From JAGMES01 sp023128035 (GTDB taxonomy: Bacteria > Bacillota > Halanaerobiia > DY22613), in NCBI GenBank assembly GCA_030627905.1, contig DAOVRZ010000029.1, positions 1 through 48,984 on the forward strand: a DNA stretch of 48,984 bases, given 5' to 3'. Below are positions 43,808-48,984 of the stretch, one piece after another; the stretch's first letter is position 1, and each line of letters opens with the position of its first letter. The notes under the pieces were generated by a model. It did no database searches and was not told where the DNA came from. It saw only the letters and a list, made by a program, of their open reading frames with translations. A program made the translations under genes and the position numbers.

Positions 43808-44451
43808 GATTCGAGACTTTTGTTGTTGGTACATTTCAGAGTAATACTTATGTTGTGTATGATGAAAATACATTAGAAGCACTGATCATTGATCCTGGAG
43901 CTATGTCAAAGACGATGATTAACTTTTTAGAGAACAATTCTCTTAAACCGATAGGGATTATTTTGACCCACTATCATTTTGATCATGTTGGAGCGGCCAA
44001 TATGGTGAAGAAGGAATATGATTGTCCAGTATTTATACATAAAAATGATGAAGCAGGATTAATAGAACTGGCCAACCAAGGATTTAAGCTCTTCAATCGC
44101 AAAGTCAATATTGATCTGGGGAAACTCTTAAATGGTGGAGATATCATTTCAGTGGGTGAAGTAAAGTTGAAAGTTGTTCTAACTCCAGGCCATACACCTG
44201 GTAGTATTTGTCTCGAGGTTATTGGAGAAAAAGTAGTTTTCTCAGGAGATACAATCTTTGCAAATGGAATTGGTCGAACAGATTTTAAAGACGGTGATGA
44301 ATTAAAAATCTGTAAAAGTTTAATTGAAACGGTGAACAAATGGCCTGATGATGTTACCATTTATCCTGGTCATGGTAAGTCAGCAACGATGGCTGAAGTT
44401 CGAGCATTTAACGGATTGTTCCGCTCAATTGTGGCACATTTTCAGAAATAA
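43804..44451 (+). CDS. Metallo-beta-lactamase-fold hydrolase (glyoxalase II-like)
   Basis: ATG 43804 overlaps the preceding stop (ATGA), with GAAAGGGG just upstream, so translation is coupled. The 215-residue protein has the metal-binding THYHFDH (His56, His58, Asp60, His61), His130 (TPGHTPGS), Asp149 (FSGDT) and His190 (YPGHG), the full set of a binuclear metallo-hydrolase. Family members cleave thioesters such as S-lactoylglutathione. Its coupling to a carrier protein and an FkbI-like dehydrogenase would fit hydrolysis of acyl-S-ACP, but the sequence does not prove this. It could equally be a housekeeping YcbL/GloB-like enzyme. Confidence 0.88.
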   Translation: MRFETFVVGTFQSNTYVVYDENTLEALIIDPGAMSKTMINFLENNSLKPIGIILTHYHFDHVGAANMVKKEYDCPVFIHKNDEAGLIELANQGFKLFNRKVNIDLGKLLNGGDIISVGEVKLKVVLTPGHTPGSICLEVIGEKVVFSGDTIFANGIGRTDFKDGDELKICKSLIETVNKWPDDVTIYPGHGKSATMAEVRAFNGLFRSIVAHFQK

Positions 44452-44464
44452 GGAGGGAAATACT

Positions 44465-45295
44465 ATGGAAGAGAGAAGCCTATTAATCGAAAAATTGAAA
44501 GCAATTAAAGAGAATGAATATAAAGTACCCGAAAAAGAGAACCCTTTTGATTTGGTAATAAAAATGATGAATTTCATTGGCGATACAGATGGATATTTCC
44601 GTGATACTTTAATCTATTCAACTCTAGCAAATTGGATAATAGACGGTGTATTTGATTCAGATGAATTATATCAGATTCTTAACCTCAGTTTAGATGAAAA
44701 TCATCTTTTTTACAAAATAGGAGCAAAAGATGATGATTCTGTATTTACACGGACTTTTTCAGCTTTAGTAATTCCACTGGTATTATATGTACATAAGAAG
44801 AGTGCCTTTCTTTCCCTTGAAGATTTAGATATGGTCAAAGACAAATTGATATGCTATATTATAACAGAAGAAGATGTAAGAGGATATGATAGGGATAAAG
44901 GGTGGATACATGGAATGGCTCATGCTGCAGATGGATTAGATGAGCTAGCAAAATGTAGTGAAATTAATGATGAAGATTTGAAAACAATTTTACAAGTTAT
45001 TCATAAAAAAATGACAATTAATGATTATGTATATGTAAATGATGAAGATGAACGAATGGTAACAGCGGTTATTAGTATATTGGAAAGAAATATAGTAGCA
45101 GAATCAGAAATTATAAGCTGGATAGAAAATTTTAGTAATATAAATAAAATTGGCAGATATCCTGAAGACGGTATAGTTTATCTTAACACTAAAAACATTC
45201 TAAGAAGTTTATACTTTAGGTTACTTAGAAAAGAAGAGTACGAGAAGTATGTTAAAGCTATTAAGGGTGTATTGGATGGTATAAGTAAATTTTAA
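44465..45295 (+). CDS. DUF2785 family protein
   Basis: ATG 44465 is chosen because AAGGAGGGAAA precedes it. The frame is open further up, but that part lies inside the previous gene. The 276-residue, mostly helical cytosolic protein has the family hallmark DVRGYDRDKGWIHGMAHAADGLDELA at residues ~140-165; similar to known DUF2785 members, but no biochemical function is established for the family. It follows the hydrolase gene after 13 bp and ends at a strong two-way terminator, so it is probably the last gene of the ACP-dehydrogenase-hydrolase operon. A role in peptide biosynthesis is not indicated. Confidence 0.85.
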   Translation: MEERSLLIEKLKAIKENEYKVPEKENPFDLVIKMMNFIGDTDGYFRDTLIYSTLANWIIDGVFDSDELYQILNLSLDENHLFYKIGAKDDDSVFTRTFSALVIPLVLYVHKKSAFLSLEDLDMVKDKLICYIITEEDVRGYDRDKGWIHGMAHAADGLDELAKCSEINDEDLKTILQVIHKKMTINDYVYVNDEDERMVTAVISILERNIVAESEIISWIENFSNINKIGRYPEDGIVYLNTKNILRSLYFRLLRKEEYEKYVKAIKGVLDGISKF

Positions 45296-45307
45296 AAATC
45301 TAAAACT

Positions 45308-45349
45308 AAAATCAAAAAAGAGCCAGTAGAATGGCTCTTTTTTGATTTT
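45308..45349. terminator. Bidirectional intrinsic terminator
   Basis: An 18-bp perfect inverted repeat (45308-45325 with 45332-45349, loop GTAGAA) has A/T runs on both flanks. It serves the DUF2785 operon on the plus strand and the symporter on the minus strand, whose stop codon overlaps the stem by two bases. Confidence 0.88.
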
Positions 45350-46520
45350 ATCTATTTTTCATTTTATTTTTAGATAAGCTATCCATAATAATAGAAATAG
45401 CACCATCACCCATTACATTCGTTGCAGTACCAAAACTATCTTGTGCTAAATGCAATGCAATCATTAAAGATTTTTGCATTCCACCAAAACCAAGCATTCC
45501 TTCTAATAATCCTAATGAAGCCATAACTCCCCCACCTGGAATCCCAGGAGCAGCTACCATAGTTACACCTAACATTAAAATAAATGGAAACATTGCTCCA
45601 AAAGTTACTGTTTGACCACTTAACATCATTACTGCCATTGATGCTAAAGTTAGAGTTATTGTATCTCCTGCTAAGTGAATAGTAGCACCTAATGGTACAA
45701 CAAAATCTACAATATCTTCTTCGATATCATTCTTTAATACACACCTAACTGTTACTGGAATAGTAGCTGCTGAAGATTGTGTTCCTATTGCAGTAAAATA
45801 GGCTGGCAACATATTTTTTATAGATGTAATTGGATTTTTCTTAGCAATTTTACACGCTATCAAATATTGAACAATTACATAAGCAGATTGTAATCCAATA
45901 ATTAAGATAAAAACCTTACCAAAAGAAGCCATAATAGATACAACCTTACCAGCATAACTCATTGTAGCTATAATACCTGCGATATGAAATGGTAACAATG
46001 GAATAATAACGACTTTGATTACCTTCTGTACAATACTTTGAAATTCTTTGATTACATTATAAAAAGTTTTACCGTTAATATTAGCCATTCCTAGCCCCAA
46101 CATAAAAGCGGTTACTAATGCTGTCATTACCCCCATCATTGGAGGAATATCGATATTAAATAATGACTTTACTGTATTATCGATAGTATTTAAATCAGCA
46201 TTGGTATTCAATATCATTGGCAATAATGTTTTTCCCAAGATAAAAGCCAAAGTTCCGGCAATTATTGTTGATAAATAAGCTATTCCTGTTGCTATTGCTA
46301 ATAACTTACTGGCTCCTTTACCTAACTCTGCAATACCTGGAGCTACAAAAGCAATAATAATGAATGGAATAATATAACCTAAAAAACTACCAAATATTCC
46401 GTTAAAAGTTTTAAGCAAGCTAATCGGCCACTCAATTCCTACTTTTACACAGATTGTTCCAATAAATAGACCTACAATAATGCCAATGATTAATTTGGGT
46501 AATAAACCTAGCTTTTTCAC
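45348..46520 (-). CDS. Dicarboxylate/amino acid:cation symporter (DAACS family)
   Basis: A GTG start follows GCAGGAGG on the minus strand. The 390-residue integral membrane protein has many hydrophobic helices and the re-entrant loop motif TQSSAATIPV (the Ser-rich motif of glutamate/neutral amino acid:Na+ symporters). The second conserved region reads PLGATIHLAGDTI, where most members have PLGATINMDGT, and the C-terminal binding helix reads DSFGTATNVMGDG, where glutamate and aspartate transporters have DRxRTxxNVxGD. The Arg that binds the acidic side chain is therefore absent, so a neutral substrate or a divergent subfamily is likely. It stands alone with its own promoter (46556-46584) and terminator. 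Confidence 0.88.
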   Translation of the reverse strand: MKKLGLLPKLIIGIIVGLFIGTICVKVGIEWPISLLKTFNGIFGSFLGYIIPFIIIAFVAPGIAELGKGASKLLAIATGIAYLSTIIAGTLAFILGKTLLPMILNTNADLNTIDNTVKSLFNIDIPPMMGVMTALVTAFMLGLGMANINGKTFYNVIKEFQSIVQKVIKVVIIPLLPFHIAGIIATMSYAGKVVSIMASFGKVFILIIGLQSAYVIVQYLIACKIAKKNPITSIKNMLPAYFTAIGTQSSAATIPVTVRCVLKNDIEEDIVDFVVPLGATIHLAGDTITLTLASMAVMMLSGQTVTFGAMFPFILMLGVTMVAAPGIPGGGVMASLGLLEGMLGFGGMQKSLMIALHLAQDSFGTATNVMGDGAISIIMDSLSKNKMKNR

Positions 46521-46555
46521 TACTGCTCGCCTCCTGCATACATATGTTTTTAATA

Positions 46556-46584
46556 ATTATACATGTTTTGAATTTAAATTTCAA
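46556..46584 (-). promoter_or_regulatory. Sigma-A-type promoter for the symporter gene
   Basis: On the minus strand TTGAAA (46584-46579) and TATAAT (46561-46556) are 17 bp apart. The start codon lies 36 bp downstream with a good ribosome binding site. Confidence 0.7.
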
Positions 46585-46654
46585 GTATTAATTAGTGTTA
46601 TATAAATAAATTTAAAGTTATTTGACTAGTAAATTATGTTAATTATATAGTTAT

Positions 46655-46693
46655 ATAGATCTCATTTCAATATAGGAGTGGGATCTATTTTTT
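46655..46693 (+). terminator. Orphan intrinsic terminator
   Basis: ATAGATCTCA (46655-46664) pairs with TGGGATCTAT (46679-46688), with one G-U pair, around a 14-nt loop, followed by six T's. No plus-strand gene ends nearby. It may mark a lost gene, an untracked small transcript, or a leader attenuator for the gene at 46773. Confidence 0.6.
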
Positions 46694-46772
46694 CATAAAT
46701 CTAAAATAAAAAAGAGGGTCGAATACATATTTGTCTAATACTACTAGTAAATAGAAATTTAGGGGAATGATC

Positions 46773-47459
46773 ATGAAATCGAGATACTTTGGCTTGATTA
46801 TATTTATATTCTTAATAGTTTTTCTTTTTAACTATAATACTTTAGCTTTTTTTGATGATTTAGAATGGAAGAGAGAAGGATATATTTCTTTTTTTATATG
46901 GTTATAATTGGCTAATTGGTTGCCTATAGAAAATTTATTTTTAAATGGAGGGTATGTGTATTTTAACAATCAAAAATACGATTCTTATACGAAACGCTAT
47001 AATTGGAATGCTAATTATGCGTTAGAAAGTAAAAATTTTAACTTTAATGGTCTTAAAACTAAAATTAAGTCAGTTACTGCAGAAACAGACAGGTTAGAAC
47101 TTACATGTACTACAAGTATAGATATATTTAAAAATTTAAATGTTAACTATAAAATAGATTATGAAAATTTTCAAGAATTTAATAAAGTATATGGAACAAT
47201 GAATCAAAAGAGTGAAGAACATTCCCAAAATTTTGGACTATCCTATTTTATAAAGGATGATTTTTGTATGAAAACTGAATTTGGATATTCAACAAATAGT
47301 TTCGGTATTGGAGAAGTATTACTTACTGATAAAGGATATACTCTCGATTTAGGATTTGAATATAAGAAAGATTTAGAACATTTGATTGTTTTATCTACAG
47401 GATTAGAATCGAAAGAAGATAATTTTTTAAACATAACAGGTATTGAGTTAAATTTTTAA
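46773..47459 (+). pseudogene. Secreted beta-barrel-like protein with an in-frame stop
   Basis: ATG 46773 follows AGGGGAATG and opens a signal peptide (MKSRYFG, a long hydrophobic core, NTLAFF). After about 44 codons the frame meets TAA at 46905-46907, then continues in the same frame for 183 more codons. The continuation has alternating polar/hydrophobic stretches with aromatic girdles (GGYVYFNN, NFGLSYFIKDD, TLDLGFEYKK) and ends LNITGIELNF, with the C-terminal Phe expected of outer-membrane beta-barrels. A TTG after the stop could restart translation but without a signal peptide. It is most likely a broken gene, and points to a diderm host. Confidence 0.6.
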
Positions 47460-47470
47460 TCACTTTTTTA

Positions 47471-48328
47471 ATGGTTTTAGTAGCTAGTAGTTTTGCATTT
47501 GCTGCTCATTTAGACAATGATGTTAAAGGTGCAATGAATGGTCAGGAATTAGTTCCTGTTATCGTACAGATGGCTCCAGGTCATAACAATGTTAATGCTG
47601 ATGACGTTTGGAATTCCACAGGTGCATATAATGGCGCTGGCGTTACAATCGTTATTATTGATACTGGTATCGCTCCTCATCAAGATTTTGGTAACAGAAT
47701 CGTTGGTTGGTTAGATATCGTTAAAGGTAAAACTGCTCCTTATGATGATCATGGTCATGGTACTCATTGTGCAGGTATCAAGTTTGCTGTAAATTTTGGC
47801 GTAGACGTTATCACCATGTCTTTAGGTGGTCCTATTGCTGAATCTTTCACAACTGATCCAAGTTGTATTGCTGTTAAAAATGCTTGGAACGCTGGTGTAG
47901 TTGTAGTTGTTGCTGCTGGTAACTCAGGTCCTTCCAGCTATACAATCGGTTCACCAGGTAACGAACCAACTATTATCACTGTAGGTGCTGCAAATGATAT
48001 GGGTACTACTAGCATCTCTGATGATACTATGGCTTACTTCTCTTCCGTAGGTCCTACTTCAATCGATAACTGGGTTAAGCCAGATGTATGTGCTCCAGGT
48101 TACAACATTACTGCTTGTGACAATGCTACTAGCGGTTATGTAACAATGTCCGGTACTTCCATGGCTACTCCATGTGTTGCTGGTATCATTGGTCAAATTC
48201 TTCAAGCTCATCCAACTTGGAGTCCTGATACAGTTAAGTCTACTTTGATGAATACAGCTCGTGACTTAGGTTACACTGTATATCATCAAGGTGCTGGTTT
48301 AGTTGATGTATATGATGCAATTTATTAA
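47471..48328 (+). CDS. Subtilisin-like serine protease (S8) with internal deletions
   Basis: The 285-residue frame has the S8 catalytic triad Asp64 (IIDTG), His96 (HGHGTHCAG) and Ser230 (SGTSMATP), and the oxyanion Asn151 (AAGNSG). Relative to normal subtilases it jumps from HGTHCAGI (residue 103) straight to KFAVNFGVDVITMSLGG, losing about 50 residues that include the substrate-binding strand. The pro-region is also too short: VPVIVQM is followed at once by NNVNADDVWN, the usual start of the mature domain, so the inhibitor-type propeptide is largely missing. The signal peptide lacks its basic start; the upstream frame (KFLITF) overlaps the barrel gene with no ribosome binding site. It is probably a defective copy of a secreted protease. 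Confidence 0.8.
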   Translation: MVLVASSFAFAAHLDNDVKGAMNGQELVPVIVQMAPGHNNVNADDVWNSTGAYNGAGVTIVIIDTGIAPHQDFGNRIVGWLDIVKGKTAPYDDHGHGTHCAGIKFAVNFGVDVITMSLGGPIAESFTTDPSCIAVKNAWNAGVVVVVAAGNSGPSSYTIGSPGNEPTIITVGAANDMGTTSISDDTMAYFSSVGPTSIDNWVKPDVCAPGYNITACDNATSGYVTMSGTSMATPCVAGIIGQILQAHPTWSPDTVKSTLMNTARDLGYTVYHQGAGLVDVYDAIY

Positions 48329-48351
48329 AAAGTAAATATAAAGTAAATAAT

Positions 48352-48391
48352 AAAAACAGGGTGTACTCGAGTACGAGTACACCCTGTTTTT
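48352..48391. terminator. Bidirectional intrinsic terminator
   Basis: An 18-bp perfect inverted repeat (48352-48369 with 48374-48391, loop AGTA) is flanked by A's and T's on either side. It ends the subtilase on the plus strand and the small gene pair on the minus strand. Confidence 0.88.
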
Positions 48392-48392
48392 A

Positions 48393-48773
48393 TTATAGAA
48401 TTGGACAGTTGACTATTATGTCTGATTTCTTGATTTTATAGTTAGAATCTTTAATTTGTTTAATAGATCTTATGGATTGGGGAACATAATCTTTAGGTAC
48501 AATTACATAAACGATTTTCCATAGTGGCGTATAATTTTTATCTGTTGGAACAACATTAATTACATTGTCTTGCCCTTTAACTAGAAGAGGATTTTTGTTG
48601 TCAAATCCATAAACAAAGCGATAGATATCTTTAACAGGGTTTTTAGTTTCATCAACAATGATTGGCCCTAAGTTTAAATAATAGACTCGGTGACAGTTAT
48701 ACCATCCTCCACTAAACTTTTGATTAAAGGGGTTGTTATAGATAAGATTCGTAGGGTAGTTACAATGGTGCAT
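48393..48773 (-). CDS. Small protein of unknown function
   Basis: The minus-strand ATG at 48773 has AAAGGAGG about 7 nt upstream. The 126-residue product has no signal peptide and no membrane segment. The N-terminus is rich in His, Cys and aromatic residues (MHHCNYP, GGWYNCHRVYYLNLGPI). The centre reads DIYRFVYGFDNKNP and NVINVVPTDKNYTPLW, then KIVYVIVPKDYVPQSIRS, and the end is IIVNCPIL. The alternating pattern suggests a beta-rich fold. I do not recognise the family. It lies 26 bp after a Met/Pro-rich repeat protein and shares its transcript and the terminator at 48352-48391. The His/Cys-rich start beside a Met-rich partner could suggest metal binding, or a spore or surface structural role; neither is proven. 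Confidence 0.75.
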   Translation of the reverse strand: MHHCNYPTNLIYNNPFNQKFSGGWYNCHRVYYLNLGPIIVDETKNPVKDIYRFVYGFDNKNPLLVKGQDNVINVVPTDKNYTPLWKIVYVIVPKDYVPQSIRSIKQIKDSNYKIKKSDIIVNCPIL

Positions 48774-48799
48774 ATAAAAACCTCCTTTCTAAAAGGTTG

Positions 48800-48984
48800 T
48801 TATTCCTCCTCTTCATACTCCATCATAGGCATTTGCTCTCCCATCATCGGAGGCATCATTGGGGGCATCATAGGCATTTGCTCTCCCATCATCGGAGGCA
48901 TCATTGGGGGCATCATAGGCATTTGCTCTCCCATCATCGGAGGCATCATTGGGGGCATCATAGGCATTTGCTCTCCCATCATCG
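48800..48984 (-). CDS. Met/Pro-rich tandem-repeat protein (partial, start outside window)
   Basis: The minus-strand frame enters from the window edge and ends at TAA (48802-48800). It consists of a 15-residue unit, GEQMPMMPPMMPPMM, repeated without change, then an acidic end (EYEEEE). The unit is eight Met, four Pro, one Gly, one Glu and one Gln. Met clusters of the M-x-x-M and M-M type can bind Cu(I) in copper-handling proteins; low-complexity Met/Pro repeats also occur in coat and surface proteins. The full length and any signal peptide lie beyond the edge. It is the upstream gene of the pair with 48393-48773. Confidence 0.7.
   Translation of the reverse strand, partial: MMGEQMPMMPPMMPPMMGEQMPMMPPMMPPMMGEQMPMMPPMMPPMMGEQMPMMEYEEEE
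48828..48984. repeat. 45-bp perfect tandem repeat coding for the Met/Pro units
   Basis: A 45-bp unit beginning GGCATTTGCTCTCC starts at 48828, 48873, 48918 and 48963; the last is cut by the window end. The copies are identical base for base, implying recent expansion or active homogenisation. The unit is about half G+C, clearly above the surrounding DNA. Confidence 0.95.

Noticed and set aside
44348..44464. Upstream start for the DUF2785 protein
   Set aside because: It lies inside the hydrolase gene in another frame; the ATG at 44465 has a clear AAGGAGG.

Overview
The window is AT-rich (roughly one third GC by eye), with strong AGGAGG-type ribosome binding sites, TTG/GTG starts and U-tailed hairpin terminators, so it comes from a low-GC member of the Bacillota. 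A beta-barrel-like protein ending in Phe behind a signal peptide (46773-47459) hints at an outer membrane, as in the diderm Halanaerobiia, but this is an inference.

Layout. (1) 1-1013 is debris: the tail of a transposase, then the severed C-terminal end of an NRPS (last helices of a carrier domain plus a thioesterase with a Cys nucleophile). (2) 1108-2357 is a compact two-gene unit with its own promoter and terminator: a TPR protein without a DNA-binding domain and a 49-residue secreted peptide, the architecture of a Rap-Phr-like (RRNPP) peptide-signalling pair. (3) 2358-3991 is decayed DNA with a DJ-1/PfpI fragment and a frameshifted GNAT acetyltransferase. (4) 4191-10006 holds three tandem paralogous lipoproteins, each with Ig/FN3-like domains and a six-bladed PD40 propeller. 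(5) 10052-10173 holds a possible structured leader and a terminator. (6) 10346-41249 is a 31-kb operon of three NRPS genes: 10 condensation, 9 complete adenylation and 10 carrier domains, no epimerase, and a terminal thioester reductase domain. (7) 41422-45295 carries a 2-hydroxyacid dehydrogenase, a FkbJ-like carrier protein, an internally deleted FkbI-like dehydrogenase, a metallo-beta-lactamase-fold hydrolase and a DUF2785 protein. (8) 45348-46520 is a minus-strand DAACS symporter. (9) 46773-48328 has a broken barrel gene and an internally deleted subtilase. (10) 48393-48984 is a minus-strand pair: an unrecognised small protein and a Met/Pro repeat protein cut by the window edge.

The NRPS genes read as C-A-PCP-C-A-PCP-C | A-PCP-C | A-PCP-(C-A-PCP)x5-C-[A removed]-PCP-TD. 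The ten-residue specificity codes I read by eye are: DGTCAGEVIK (A1, aromatic-like, weak), DAWFLGNVVK (A2, Leu), DAMHIGLFNK (A3 and A4, unknown, identical), DGAVIAEVVK (A5, aromatic-like, weak), DAESIGTVCK (A6, Lys), DAFWIGMTFK (A7, Val), DGLSSGEVIK (A8, unknown), DVQFLAHVVK (A9, Pro). If collinear, the line makes a peptide of nine or ten units containing Leu, Lys, Val and Pro, released reductively as an aldehyde or alcohol, or as an imine macrocycle formed from the aldehyde. The two protein boundaries fall between a C domain and the next A domain, and both donor proteins end in a similar short basic tail. The last module has lost its A domain.

A recurring theme is clean in-frame internal deletion (last A domain, FkbI-like dehydrogenase twice, subtilase probably twice), next to outright pseudogenes. 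No 4'-phosphopantetheinyl transferase, MbtH protein, exporter, FkbH or cluster-specific DNA-binding regulator is seen here. No tRNA, rRNA or CRISPR array is seen.
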